From: Puffinus mauretanicus
Lineage: Eukaryota > Chordata > Aves > Procellariiformes > Procellariidae
Direction of reading: 5' to 3'
DNA: 64,000 nt
Assembly: GCA_023333565.1 (NCBI GenBank)
Contig: JAJKFH010000205.1
Span: 744,001-808,000 of the forward strand
Shown here: in pieces, positions 25,910 to 39,700 of the stretch
Layout: every line of letters starts with the position of its first letter
Numbering within the stretch: position 1 is the first letter of the stretch
Program-made: the position numbers and the translations under genes
Notes under the pieces: model-generated
The model's database searches: none
The model's input: only the letters and a program-made list of their open reading frames with translations
What the model was told of the DNA's origin: nothing

Positions 25910-28900
25910 AAATACCCCTTTATGACCTCCTGAACCCAGTGGTACAAACCCATGCAGCCTCCCTGCACAAAGGGCACTTCTCACCGAGAATTACTTGTGC
26001 TCTCCACCTTTTCACAGATAGATGCAAAAGTGTTAAAATTTACGAAACACCTTGTAAGTGATATGAAAAACACAAGGATTTGAAGTTCCTGGTTTCATTT
26101 GCAAAAACAGTCCTGAAGAAAGACCGGAGGGCTATCATTTAACTACTGCTGCTGACTTGCTAAATTAAGAGGAGAAAATAAAAGGCAGCTCACTGCTACA
26201 CTGACAGCAAGAACAAAATCATATCCACTCTTTCTGAACCCAGCAGTTAGCACGCTTTTTCTTTTTTTTTTTTTTTATTGCTCGTTTTAATGTAATATTT
26301 AAGTTGGAACTGAAACAGACCATGGAACATTAAATCACTACCAAATGCAAATTTACCTATAGATCTGAACTGAATTTTCTCCTACATTTACAAAGCAAAA
26401 TTCTACCATTTCAACTGTGAGCTCCTATTGCATTTAATGGGACGCAGCAAACTCCAGACATTACTTGGAATATACATGCACTTATCTTGTTGTTACAGGT
26501 CTCCCTCGCAGAACTAAAAGAGAGCTTTAGTACCAGACAGTATCTCTCTGGGGTCATACCCAATGAATAGTGTTTTTTGAAAGGATTATTTCAAAGGAAC
26601 TCTGAAAAAGAATCTAATGACTTGCAAGCTACAGGATTGCAGCATGGGAGGAAGTAGATAATGGAATATGACAGCAATGCATTTTTCATAAACCCAGTGA
26701 TTTCTATCATAACGAGAAACCCATCTATAATTCGGAGAACTCCCCCCCAGAAGGAAACCTACGCTGTTGCAGAAAGTGCACTGAAGTACGAAATGAAACA
26801 ATAATGATGATGATGTTACTGATGAGTCCCATAGCTCTGTCTTCCCTTCTGTCTCACCGAGGTTTCAGGCGCGATTCAAGAGGAGCAGTTCCAATCCCTC
26901 TCTGTCTCGGCACCGCTAACCAGGGAAGCTCTCAGGCATACATCAGAGACCTCATGATAGATGCGAAACCCTAGAGAAGAGGCTGTTCTTTATCTGCTGA
27001 AAGTTAAGGTCTACATCTGCTCTCAATTAGCAGGCAATTAGGGGAGTTGAAAACAAACCTGTTTACATTGGCTATGAAGTCTAAAATAATTTGTGAGATG
27101 TCAGGACGGGATATTAAGATGTTAATGATCTTGTTTCTTTACTTTTTTGCACGCGGTGTAGTATTGCATCTTCCTTTCGCAGCTCCATATACAATAACAG
27201 ACTGATTGACTTCTGGGAGAGAAACCACTGGAGGCTGGTTTGGATGGGAGGAGAAGTTGTGTCTTACAAATAGAATGGGAGACCTGAGGATGAGGACTTC
27301 TTTGCAAAAAAAGAAGGTCATTGTTCATTTTTAATTGTGAAATCATGTCATGTCATGGATTACAGCATTCAGAGGTTTCAACCACAATTCCCATAGTAAA
27401 GGCCCAGTCTGCAACCTCCTGCAAAAGTCAGAAACAGTGACTGAACAAATCCAAAGACGACTGTTTGCAAACCTCTGCTGGACTTGCTGTGGTAGAACGG
27501 TTCTGACCCCAGTTCTCCCTTCACAAAAGCCAACACGGGCAAGTGACCGTGGTGCAAGGAGGCTGTTTGCTCCCCGAGCAAGCACCCTGCATGAGATGTC
27601 TAAGGAAGACTGTCATCTCTGAAGTTCAAATTAATATCTGGGATAGGATCCTGCTTATTTCTGTGTCGCTTACTTCCAAATATCTATTTACAGCACTAAC
27701 TCTTTCAGAAGAAAATTTTCACCACTGACCTCTCAATTCAGCAGCATCTACCAGGGTGAGGTTGGTTAAGGTTCAGCTAACGCATCTTGGTTTTGCTTGG
27801 GTCATTTCTGATCAGGCACATAAAAAAGGTTTTGCAGAAACATATGTCCTCCTTGAACAGAAAATGAAGAGCAGCATTAGTATCCTTTGCTTCTGAAATC
27901 ACAGAACTAGTTTCCATTAGCACAACCTGGTAGAAGAATAGCAGAATAGATGAGGAAAGCTGCAGAAAGCACCTGTTTGGAACGTGCTTTCTGTACTTTA
28001 TTTAATACAATAGGTACCTTTCCTACTGACTGCCCAGGTTAATTCTGCCAAATTTATAGTGGGGCTCATTGCCATATTAACCTTATACGATACAGTCATC
28101 ACACCTTACCTTTGACCCTCATAACCAACCAAAAAATAATTCTAGTAAATAATCCACTCCAAGCTGACAAAATTACATTTTTACCGTTCCAACTAACCAA
28201 CCATGTTACTGTAATTATTTATGTCATGCAAACAGAGGCCTAAATTCACCCTGCCCTCAAAATTTCAAAAAGCCAGCGAGCAAAAAGTGCACCACAGGTG
28301 CCACTGTGCCCTCTTGTGTTCTCCTTTGGGCCATCTCCTCTCTTGTCCTCTTTTTTTTTTTCCACCACACGCTATGGATCCAGCTCTAATAAGAGCCAGG
28401 TGTTCAAGCCCCCAGGCTACAAAATAGCTTTAATTATAATATTAATAGCATTCTGCTAAATCAGAAAAAAACCAAATAGGTCAGTATTTGTGGTTACATT
28501 TTTCAATGTCCTGGTGTTTGTTTTCTTTCCAATTTTATGTTTCTTACTGGCATTTATAATGCCTAAGAGACATTCCAGAGGCCCAAATACAGGCGATGTG
28601 ATCGTTGCATGATACTCCTAACTTTCCACAAAAAGAAATACCAGGAGGAGATCAGATCTACGTTATACCAGCCCCAGAGGTATACCCTTGAGTCTTGACC
28701 TCCTTTGATGAAAAGCAGAAGAGCTCAGCGTTATTAGTATTTATTGTTATTATCTTAATTGCTACTATTATTAAGCAGCCCATGAAATATATTAATATAA
28801 ATAACATAAACATAGAAATTTGAAACACAAATTCAAGCACAAAGAAAAGACACCTCCTATTTACCAAATATTAAACCAAATTTACTTAATACTTTCCATT

Positions 28901-30202
28901 AATAACTCTTGCAGATGCATGCTGTATGAGTCAGTATATAGTAAATGTTAGGATGAATGCGTGCAGTATGGGAATGCCGGCCGGTCTCCTTGGTGGATAC
29001 TTATTATTTAAAAGATTAAAAAGAAGGGGGCTCTGTTAAAAGAAAAGCATTATATTAATTTAGTTTCTGCCAGTAACATTCAGATCAAGTCAATTCGGTT
29101 CAAAAGTTGAAAAAATTAAGCTTTTGCTAGTTCATTTGCTGGCGGAAGGAGCCTGTCCTGTGGCAGGGGGAGAGGGAGCCACAGGACGGCAATTCTGTTT
29201 CACAGCATCAAGGCTTCAAAACAACTTCTGTTCTGCATTGTGCTGGAAACAAAACTTGTCAAATACTCCCACAGAAGCGGAATCGGCCCATTCCCCTGGG
29301 CAGGAACCCCCACTCGCTGGCATCTTCATCCAACACGAACAAACCATTCCCTTTCGCTCAAACGACACTTGGCTCAACATCTGCTTGCCAAATCATGCCC
29401 CTTCTGCTGCTCACATCCCTCTCACCAACAGCAAACCCTGGGTACGCACCGAGCCCGGTCATTCCCTCGGTAAAACTCGATGCAGCGAGCTCAACTCATT
29501 CATTCCCAACTCTATTGACTCCTCGGAGCCCAGAGTAGTAAAACATGTTTTTGTCAGTAAACTACACTGGTGTGACTCAGACATTGACACACAGGCGCAG
29601 TTACCGTGTGTACAGTAACACGGTGCCATATTTAGAGTTTCTAACCATAACCACACTTGCAAAAACTGCATTAGATCAGCAGCCAGTTTCCCGGACTCCC
29701 ACTCCTTGTTTCTGACTTCAGGAATTCAGATTATTTGTCTCGTACCAAATAAAGTTGCTTAGGAGATAAAACAGTAAGAAGGAAAAACAGAGGGGCCTAA
29801 CAATTAGCTTTAATCTGTTCTGGCTTGAATAGATAATGCTTATAGTGGAAAACAGCAGATAATAAAAAAAAAAAAATAACAGCAAATTGAAACCTGACGT
29901 GAAAATAAATCTTTTTTCTTGTTTTTTATTTTTTAAACTTTTAATGTTATCCTTAGCAACACATAGGTAATTTGCAGAAGTGTTATCCAATCTTCATTAA
30001 CTACATTTGTCCTCGTTAAGACTGCCTGTGAATATCAGCATAGACAAAGCAAGAAGACCCACAGAAGAAAGTGTTTGAGTTCAGCACTCTGTGACTACTG
30101 CTGCTTACCGCAGTTAGCCGTCAGGAGGGAACATTTCAGCTGTCTCAGTTTCAGATTTTTTTCCATAAAGAGCAGGATTGGTGCAGTGTAAAGCTGTGCA
30201 CA

Positions 30203-30243
30203 GTTTTTTTTTTTTCCTTTTTCTCTTTTCTCTTTTCTTTTTT
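30203..30243. repeat. Polypyrimidine tract
   Basis: Forty bases of only T and C on the plus strand, made of T runs and CTTTT words. It explains a lysine/arginine-rich minus-strand open frame at 30114-30299, which is not a gene. No convincing acceptor AG with an open exon follows; TTTTTTAAAATAAC comes directly after. Confidence 0.8.
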
Positions 30244-33200
30244 AAAATAACAAGCCAGGTATTGCTAGTAAGATGAAGAAACTTGAGAGACTCGCACAAT
30301 CGTACGGGATGTTTTGGGATTAGAGAGGATCAGAAGCTCGTGCTTTCATTGCAAGAGAGACTGTTTAATAGTGAGGCCAGCCGAGATCAAAGATACCTGT
30401 CCTGGGAAAGGAAAGGCAGATAAACATCATGAGCTAGAGAAGGTGACGAGCGCAGGAAGAGGGGATCTGGGACGTATCAGGTAACTCTGACCTAGGTCCC
30501 AAAACATCTACTGCCTGGTAAGGAAAAGGAGTCCTATACAGGTGTATTTATTATTTTGTCTACACTTGTTTCTTTCCCATGCTGTTTCAGAGAGAGAATC
30601 ATTTCAGTACCATAGGCAACACCTGCACACAGGCTGCTCCCAAGGAATTACATGGGGGACGCCCGTGGGGTTGGGGAGTCTAAGAAAAAAGTGTGGACTT
30701 CAGGTCCAAAAGGTCACGGTTGGTCCGGTGGTTTTAGGGCAGCTGCACCGCAGAGCTTCGCTGCCTCCAGTACGCTACCAGACACCAAAGGACAAAGCAG
30801 ATGAGACTTGGCACAGCGGCTGGGGGGACAACCAGTGCCTGGGAGAGCTGCCCTGCAGCGGGAACTGAAGCCTTTCCAGTCTCCACTCCCTCGTCCACCT
30901 TCGTGGCCAGCTGGTACAGTACTAGCACAGCCCAGTCGGTGCGGTACTAGGTGACTTCTGCATAGCAGACATGAATTTAATCCAATCTGAAGGCAAAATT
31001 GGGTTGGAAAATTGTTCAGCGTATTTTATTCTTTATTTTTTAGTCTTTCTTTTAATGAATATACACCGTTTTGGTGATGGTGGGGTTTGGTGGGTTTTTT
31101 TCTTTTTTTCATTTTAATAGAAAGAAAACAAAGAGCAACAGTAAAAATTATCATAAAAGTGAATTGGCTGTTGCCCTGTACAGATTAGTTTAAGTGTTGA
31201 GCTCTGAAGAGTCCTCTTCACCAATAGCACTAATATGTGCTACTGACTTGGTCCCTTTTGATGCGTTATCAGGGCAGGGAAACAGTTGTGTCCAGGATAC
31301 AACTGAGACTAAAAAAAGAAATCAGAACTGTGAAAATGAAGGCACTTAGCGATACTGTTATTTTACAGCAGTAAAATAGGTGGCATCCCTCTCCTTGGCC
31401 CCCTCTTCTCCATTGCAAAAGGTTCAGAATTGCTGTGGGTCCATCCATCGCCTCTCTGGAGGCTGGCAGCTCCGGAAGAGGGGGCTGGCTGGCTCTGCTC
31501 TCGCTGTTTATTTTCTGGGAAGTCAGGCTTGGTCAAGTGGAATGAGCCTTGTGTTCATTTTAAGAAAGTTTATATTTGACTCTGGTAGGGCTGGGGAGGA
31601 GGTGAATGATAGGAAGAGGAGGGAAGGATCAGAGTTCTTGTGGGGCTGCCCCCACAACACCACAGCAGCCCCATGACCAAGGCAGCAAGAAGATGAAGCA
31701 AAACACCAAAATCAAACATGCCCGTAATTTTTTTTTCCTTCAAAGCTCAGAGATGACTCTAAATCTAAATCCAGCTCTTACTCCATAGCTGACCTTGTGG
31801 CCCATGAAAAAATGTAAACTAAATCCCCTACTTTTAAAACCTACCTTCTAAACTTCAGAAAAACCCTTCCTGACTTTGCAGTACAACCTGACTCATCCTG
31901 CAGCAACGATCTCTATTTACTCTCCACATCTTGGGGGTCTCAAAGTCTCATCAGCCACTGCTGCCCTGCAAGAGAAAATAAGGGGATGCCTTTTTCGTGC
32001 AGATATGGGAGCCGTTCTGCTGGCACGAGGCACAGAAGTGGAAGTGGAGAAAGGAGCGGAACCAGCCTGGAGTCTCACACCAGCTTTGCACAGTTACATG
32101 AAGCACTTCTGATCTTTTTGGGCCGTATCCTACCAGCAGGATAACGGAAACAGTTTGCAGGGCAGGCACAACATTATTCCCTCCCCAGTAACTGTGCAGA
32201 GGGAGTGTAAGCAATCCTGCCTTGGCTGCACGCAGAGGAAGCAGTAAATGGAGATGCTCTGTGCAGACTTTGCATTCCCCCACGCGGTGTAAACCAAAAC
32301 CAGTTCCTGCAATTCTGTGCAATAATATAGAAAGCTTTGCTGGCTACTTCTCCCATCCGTCTCCTGTGGGTATAGACTCCTGGCCTCTGAGGCAACCAAG
32401 AATGCCATCCTTCTAGATTTATAATCACAGGGATTTATAAAATACAGTGTTGTTGTTAGGTGCCTTGACGTGAAGGGGGAAAATAAATAAATAAACTACA
32501 TGGGCGTTGCCACTGGAAAATATAAAAAAATCTGATCTCAATCAACCAACCACATTTACTACTCTGCATCCATGGCCAGGCTTACTACATAAACCACCAC
32601 TGTCATCCCTTCATTCTTTTCAATACTTCTTAGGGGCATCCATCTTCCTTAACACAGTGTCCCTGATTTCAAAAGCCAGACACAAATTAATTCCGGGAAT
32701 CCTATGGTGGGGAGACATTAAAACCCATTTAGAGGTTTCTGTGGAAGCCTCTCTCCATGCTTATTTCAGTCAACTCAGACTCACAGCGTAGCGTGCTGGA
32801 GCCAGCCTGAAGGAGCAGGAGGTTATAGGTCCGCGGCGACTGCAGGGACACACTGGGTTGGGCTTATGCAATAACCAAGGGGTTTGTTGTCTCTGGTAGG
32901 GTGTTGATGGTGAGCACTGGGCAGAGCTCTGTTTTACAGAACTAAATTAAATATTTCTTTTCTTTTAACTCCTTCATTCTTAGTTAAGGCATTAAATCTC
33001 ATAGGTTTCATTTCCAGAGACCAGCTGCCTTCAAGATTTCCTCTACAGCTCTCCAAGGCTAGGAAAAATAAGGGTGGAAAAAAAGGAGGGGGAGCTGAGC
33101 CACAGTATGCAGAAGAAATGTGTCCAACGCATCTCCCAGGGTCTGAAGAAAGAAGGAGGCTTCCTACAGGTTTGGGGGTTTAAATTACCCCTCTGGGTTA

Positions 33201-34524
33201 GGTGCATCTCTCCTTCCAACATGTAAACATTTATATTTCTATGCATCTCACTTGTTCTGTTTTCTACTGGCTGTTTTAAGACGTGCAAAGAGCTGAGAGG
33301 ATGGGGACAGGGAGCCGCCTCCTGACTCACCTGGCCCGCAGGCAGCTGGGTCTGCGGGTCACACGTCAGCTGCACCGCGGTCGCCCGCTTGCACTCTTAG
33401 CCCCTGGCACAGAGCATTACAGCACATTTTCTTTTCTCTAGCTCATAAAAATAATGCATTTTGTCAATAATCCCTCCTATTTTTATATTAATTTTGTGGG
33501 GATTTTTTTTTTTCCGGGTATTGTCGAACCTTGCTTCAGACAATCCGCGGGTAAAATAAACATTTCCTGAAGATACATTTCCTTCCTTTGTGCTTCAGAA
33601 GAGGAAGAACACCTTGTCCTAAGCGGATATGCTGAAAGGTTTGGGTTGTTTCAGAGAACTGACCATCATTTGGAGCTAAGCTCACACCTTAGTTTGTGAC
33701 CTACCTGCTATTTTTAAGAGCAGAGAAGAGCACTCAGTGCCGTATCCCCGCTGCGAGGACTGGAGCGGTCCATACCCAACGTCTGCCTCCAACTCCCTGC
33801 ACGTGCAGCCTGCTCCACCCGGATCGACCCACATCTGCAACTGAAGTTAGTGAACATCTCCCACCTTCAGCAAAGGCCAAACCAAAAACTCAGCCCTGCT
33901 TACTCCCCTGGTCATTGGGATATGTTTCATCTAGCCACTAATACTATGATTATATTGGTTTCTTTCCCTTTGAGAACTGCAAGCTGAAGCCAAAGTGGTC
34001 AACTGCCACTCAGGGAAAATAACTGGTGATAAGAAGATAAGAATATGAGTTGCTGTATTGCAGCCGACATCCTCCTCACACTGATAGCCAGGATTTTGGA
34101 CGAAGGTGGCAAAACTCCCCAGGTATTCAGGCATTGGGAGAAACAAGGGACAGAGCCTTTTCCAGTCGTCTGGGGCAGCCAGCCCAACCACAGAGACCAA
34201 GGAAAAACTGGAAAAGGACCAATTATGTTCGGGGGGGGCTTGTTCTTACCAGCACTTCCACAACCCATCATTTATATGAGATTTCTGCATTGCGTGAGTT
34301 TGCAAAGTGAGATTGCAAAGCCAGTGCAACATGCTGATATTTTCAGTAAGGTCCACAACAGAATAGCCATTTTTCACGGGTGGAGATGGACAAAAGAGAA
34401 TTATTCAGAACTCCTTGAGCTCTGGGATTCACAGTTCATTTAGTAGGTTTTAAAGCTCTATTAAAGTTTTTCTTTGCTTTGGTCAAAGGACAAGACGTGT
34501 TCTTGCCTATGATACAGACCTACG

Positions 34525-34625
34525 GCTTGCCTTTGGCAAGACCACTTCAGCAGGCTACGCCTCAGTTTCCAAGCTGTACCATGAGAACAAAGAGAGGTAT
34601 CTATCTTGTTACACACTTGGGGCTA
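34525..34625 (+). mobile_element. Possible MIR-like relic
   Basis: The words GCCTTTGGCAAGACCACTTC, CGCCTCAGTTTCC and AGAGAGGTATCTATCTTGTTA occur in the order expected from a MIR SINE ('ccttgggcaagtcactt ... gcctcagtttcc ... ggtacctacctcata'). About 20 bp in the middle ('catctgtaaaatgggg') are unrecognisable. The call is tentative. Confidence 0.35.
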
Positions 34626-34727
34626 AATGCTTTTTGGCCATAACAGACATGAGCTACTATTAGAAAACTGCATTACAGACAATGTCTATAAACGCTTGAG
34701 AAGATAGGCTCAAAAGCAGCATTTCAG

Positions 34728-34764
34728 GGAACAGAAACTAAATGGAAAGGAACAGAAACTAAAT
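34728..34764. repeat. 21-bp tandem duplication, about 1.8 copies
   Basis: The word GGAACAGAAACTAAAT occurs at 34728 and again at 34749, with GGAAA between the copies. The two 16-bp words are identical, so the duplication is fairly recent or maintained. Confidence 0.85.
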
Positions 34765-37700
34765 TCCTTGAAAGATCTATAAGAAAAAAATACAACAGAC
34801 ACATTAATTATTTAGCAAAACTCAGATGTCCATTAATGGCTATTTAGACAGCGTTTTGGCAGGATATCCTATCGACTGTATCACTAGTGTATCCCTGGAA
34901 CTGCACATTTTGCTTCGGTATGTTCATAAGCCATTTCTCTTGCTCCTGTCAATGAGGGTGAGGCTCTGCAGTTCCCCAGCTCATTACCAGCGGTCTCTAT
35001 TACCATACCCACTCCTAAAGCCAGCACCCAAAAAGCCTTCCATGGACTGCTGCACAGCAAAATGAAGTCATGAACCTTAGGGAGAAAGAAGCTGGGACAG
35101 ATAATTTTTTTTTTTTCAGCTGTAAATCAGTGGAGCCTCATTTTACTAAAACATGGGATCAGATCCTCATCTCCATCAGCCAGCAATGCTTCATAACTGA
35201 GATCAGAATCTGGCCAATAAAATAGAAATCTTGGAGAAGTCATATTCAGTGCTCTTGGGTGCCGCCTGCAGGTTTTGAAACAGCAGTTTACTAATAACTA
35301 CTCCAAAACAACATTGAACATAGTGATTTGTGGAATAAAAAGGGGACTTGCTACACTAAAATTCCTAGAGAAATCAAGGAGTGAAAATAAGAGCTTTTTT
35401 TGATTCAGTTTTGAAGCAAAGAGAAGCCTAGGTGTGCATTTTTCTCTCACAATGAGTTTTTGTGATGATTTCAATCCAAAAGGTAAAATTTAATAAACAA
35501 GCCAGAGGGCCATAAACTCATGCAGATCAACCTGGGAGGAAACACGCACAGGAATTTTCCCAGATGTTGCTCTCTCTAACACAACATTGTGCTTTGACGA
35601 GGCCTCACAGACTTTTAGCCACATAAATGCCTTTGAGGATCCTCATTCCAGCCCCAAAAGGTAGACCACATATGGAGATTTTCAAAGTTGCTGCTGCTTT
35701 CAAGGTCTTTTTTCCTTTTTTTCCCCTCATTTTGGTAATGCTTCATGCTTCTGGACTGTAAAACTCCAGAGGCTCTGGCCTCAGTGTCCACAGACAACTC
35801 CACCAAAGGTGTGATAACAGAGCAAGATGGCAACATGCCATCTGGAAGCATGGGCAAACCCCTGTTGGAGCTACCTGCCCATGGCGAACGGCTCTCCTGG
35901 AGGTCTGACATTATTTGTGCCTTCCTTAACCTCTTTGTTCTCTGACTTTTTCATGAGGCCTCGAAACGGTTTCCCAAAAGGTTCTGCATTTGTTCTGGCA
36001 GCCATCCATATTTTGCTTCCTTGCAGTCCTCTGGGTCTGAGGCTGCCGCTGTCTCCCCTTCTGCTCCTGGTCCCACCACTTCCTCCCCACGTCCCGTGCC
36101 TGAAGTACAACTCAACTCATAATGACCCAGTTAAAAAAACACAGGTTATTTGTTTACGGAGCACATTACACACTGGAAGACACAGTCAAAAACAGCTTAA
36201 AGGGGATGTGGGGGCCTCCTAGGTTAAGTAAAAGTCATTTCTGATACGCAGCTCACTGGGACGGCCCGAGCCTTGGGATTTGCCCTGTGCATGTCCGTGC
36301 ACAGGGCTGGAGGGAACGGCAGCACCTCCCACACCCCAACTGTGCCCCAGCACAGGGGGACCCACTGGGGATGGAGGAGGGTGGCGAGGAGGGTGATCGA
36401 GTCCTCTGCAGAGGCGTATGGTTCATTTTCAGTTCTGGAGGAGGTGGTAAGTGGAAGGGGGAAGGAGTTAAAGAATTCCAACAATGGAAAAATTAAGTTA
36501 CCTATGCTGATGACCTCAGACCCGGCGTTGGATCCTGGCTGTATTGACCTGTGACATCAACGGCCATTAAAATTTAGCTTTTAAAATCCTTTCTATTTTC
36601 TTGATAGAGAAAGAAAAAGGTTGCTTCCCCCCACCCTGGGAAATGCATACTCGTTTCTATAAAGAATAGTAGATATTTTTTTCAAAATACTTCCAAAATG
36701 TTTTTCATCTTTTTGCCAACTTGATTCAAATTGAAAACACTGATTTGGTTTTACAATTAATAGAATTATAAAGTCTAAAATTAACTGGTTTACTGGTTTT
36801 TTTTATTATTTACTTCTTGTCTAAATATAGAAGAAAAAAGAAAACAACAAAAGGAGGGAACAAGAGGAAAAATCAGCCAGAAATACAGACCTGATAAGTC
36901 TGTAAAAAGACTGTATTTATTTACAATTTTTTTGTCTCCAAAAAAAAGTGAAACCTTTCACCACTGTAAAGCATTTTTTCATGGAAATTGCTGTATTGCC
37001 CACATGACTATACTCAACTTCAAAAAAATAGTACTTCAAGAATACATTTTAACCATCACTCATAAAATATAGTCTTTTCTCCTTTTCAATGCTTTCTCTC
37101 ATATGTCAAGTCTCTACCAGAAGTTCAAGGCCCTTCTCCTTGAAAGAGAAAGCAGAGAACGAGACAGAAGCAAGAGCCGGGGAGGAGGATGCAAAAAGGA
37201 GGAGACGGGAACAGCCCTGACACAACAGAATTGGTAACAGTTCAGTGTCCTGTTGAAAATCTCCAGTGGGAGCCACAGAAATCCATCAGTGTCCCGAATG
37301 ACTGGTCACTTGAGGTTTATACAGCACCACACGAAACATCAGTTAGAAAGGGAGCCAGCTGGCAGGACGGCTAATATTGCCGAGCTGCAGAGCCCAGCAC
37401 CGCAAACGTGCATGAAGCAAACACAGCACCACGCACTTCACGTGTCCAAGGCTTGCAAGGGGACGGCTGCATCTATGGATTGCCATAGGGAGGAGGGGGG
37501 AGAAGGGGTAAGAGAATTCCATCTGGCTATCATCAATTAGCTTTTAAATTTTAATAGAGGCCTGAGTGATATTTTGTTTCTGGTTTAGGCTGAAGCCTCT
37601 CTCTCCGAGGCTGGCTGCTTCTTCCCCTAGAAAGCAAAACTCCAGCCAAACCTTTCTAAAATATTACCACTCTTCTTATTTGGAGATTTTTCTTCTGAAG

Positions 37701-37832
37701 GAGGAAGAACTAGATCTAAAAAGGATGTAGGGAAAGTGTTGTGATTGCTTTTTTGCTCTTATAGATAATCTGAAACCTGCGTGTTAACATCCGTGTGAGA
37801 ACGTGTGGGAGCAAAGAGCAAGGATTAAATGT

Positions 37833-37925
37833 CTATCTTTATAGAGTGTTTTTTCATCCAGAAGATCCCAGTGTCCTCTACACCACCAGTAACACTAATC
37901 TCACTGGAGAGCTATGAGCACGTAA
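37833..37925. repeat. Possible ancient amniote repeat fragment
   Basis: The stretch CTTTATAGAGTGTTTTTTCA followed by TCCAGAAGATCCCAGTGTCC resembles the widespread old amniote motif 'agcgctttttcatccaaggatctcaaagcgctttac', which in many reptile and bird genomes precedes a MIR-type body. The following 50 bp are too degraded to confirm it. No coding sequence is present. Confidence 0.3.
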
Positions 37926-39429
37926 TGAGTAAAAGATAGCCAAGACACCAAGGAAACAAGGTCCGAGGCACCCAGTAACGTCAAGAACTTCACCAACTTC
38001 ACCAGTGAAGCTCACAAAAAAATATACAAGAAATTAGGAAATAAAAACTCCTGTGCTGCTGCTACCCTGAACAAGGTAACAGAAATTAAGAATAAGGCAA
38101 CTAATAGACACATCACCCACTTCTGAAATCCAGGCATCGATTGAGCAGTGACCAGAAGGCAGACGGAGAGCATCGCTGTGTGACAGACCTCAGGAAATGA
38201 AGGGTGCTATATCTATGTGAAACTAAAGGCGATATTTTGAATAGGAAGTTGGTTAGAAACGGGAGCAGCAGAATAAATACAACGGCAATGAGAAGGAAAA
38301 CAAAACAATAGTGTGCTTTTCAACTATCTAAAAAAAAATTGGCATTTAGAGCAAAACTGGGAAGTATTGGCTTTCTTATGTATACATCTTATTTACAATT
38401 GCTTCCACACTATGTACTTACACAGGTACAATAAAAGCCCAACGAAGTGGAGTAAACAGTCAAGCATAGGCTCATGGGAGCCCTTCTCGCCTGCACTCAA
38501 ACAGAGCATATCTCCGTGGGTGAGCGCAGACCATCTTGTGCTTGCTCCACCTGCACGCCAACCAGTTTCAAGCCCTGTTGCTGCATTAGCACGGCGTCAT
38601 TCCTGAGCTGTTAAGCTCAGACCCCTCAAAAAGGCCTGTTAGCTCAGGTGCAGTGCCCTGGTACAGACTATTTGGCACCTAGACTGTAGCTGGTCTGCAT
38701 GAAAACCAACCCAGCCCACCAGCAGAGCAGATGTGGCTGTACCCATCCAGCCGGCCGCATCTGTAGATTCAAACAAAGGTGGCATCTTTTCAGGCTGCCG
38801 GTAAAGGACACTTTGCTTTCCAAAGTGGTTTCTGTCCCCGGCTCTGACAGAATGGCACGTGGTCTGAGTCTCAGAGAAGTGCAGCCCCCGACCTTCTGCA
38901 GGCTCCAGCTATAGTCTCTCTCTATGTGCCCAGACGTGTTCTTTTAATGTCAGTGGCAAATGTCCCTTTTGCCTCAGCGTGTTATAGATTTGGTCAAGCC
39001 TGGTCTTGTTTCTTTTGAAGTCAGCAGGAAAAATCTAGTGGGGGAGAGGATAAAACCTATTCCCAGTCTCTCGCTTCTTTTAAATGCCAGATTATCCTCA
39101 TGCAATGCAACCTGAAGTCCTCCGCTCCGACCGGTCCCATTCCTTCAGCCGCTTGGTTTTATCCTCTGGAGTTTGTATCCTGGAGTCCCAGCAGCAGCAG
39201 CAAAAACAGCTGCCAACATCCTGGGAATATCTGCCTTGGAATCTCAACTACTGTGTGAAGTTGCTGCTCTCCAGTTTGAGATTTGTGTTTGCACAGAAAA
39301 TCTGTCCAACAACAACATTGAGAAAGGAAAAAAAGGAGGAAAAAGGGCTTTATATAACAGAATTAACAGAGCTGTTGCAATAGTAACATGAAGTTAACAG
39401 GCAACTTTTCCTCCTCCTTCTCTGCCCCC

Positions 39430-39700
39430 ACCCCAACCTCCTCCTCTAACAGCAGTTTCATTTGTTTTTGTTTCCAAGCTTCTTTTACTGGCCACTCACA
39501 CAGCCCTGCTCCCTTTGTCTAATTTGGATCTCGAACTTCCATGCAACCGACTCTTGCTGTAACTGTAAATCTTTTTATGGCCCTTCTGCCTCTGAACTGT
39601 AAAAGCAATGCCACTGTAAGCCGCCTAAATGGGTCGTAAATCCACTTAGTGCACTGAATGAGGAAAAAAGTTTTTAAGGGAAAAAAGGGAAAAAAAAGGC
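39430..39700. promoter_or_regulatory. Candidate conserved non-coding element with posterior-HOX-like words
   Basis: Complex, repeat-free sequence. TTTTATGGC at 39573-39581 and GTCGTAAA at 39633-39640 are both forms bound by AbdB-class HOX (groups 9-13) and CDX proteins; the second is the less common CpG-containing form. They lie about 50 bp apart. Nearby are CTAATTTG at 39519 and TCTCGAAC at 39529. What is seen is the motif pair; occupancy and conservation are inferred. Confidence 0.3.

Larger units (their letters stand above)
19839..39400. other. Non-coding stretch, no gene recognised
   Basis: Ordinary mixed sequence between the old CR1 and the 39 kb block. GC-richer islands at 27380-27600, 29130-29540, 31380-31680 and 36240-36450 give open frames of 90-164 codons without recognisable products. 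Pyrimidine tracts lie at 23380-23425 and 30203-30243. A strong 10-bp stem hairpin is at 36282-36307. Possible old repeat fragments occur at 22530, 25268, 26422, 34525 and 37833. Confidence 0.7.

Noticed and set aside
29124..29618. 164-codon plus-strand open frame
   Set aside because: Proline/serine/histidine-rich mixed composition with no motif; lies in a C-rich stretch where stops are rare. Length is compatible with chance in 64 kb.
30114..30299. Lysine/arginine-rich minus-strand frame
   Set aside because: Translation of a polypyrimidine tract.
30545..30590. Acceptor-like CATGCTGTTTCAG
   Set aside because: A moderate pyrimidine tract; the 108-codon frame across it starts upstream of the AG, has no recognisable product, and there is no matching donor.
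34045..34443. 132-codon plus-strand frame starting MSCCIAADILL
   Set aside because: The hydrophobic start looks signal-like, but the rest lacks any conserved domain; antisense frames are open too, and a homopolymer of G at 34231 falls inside it.
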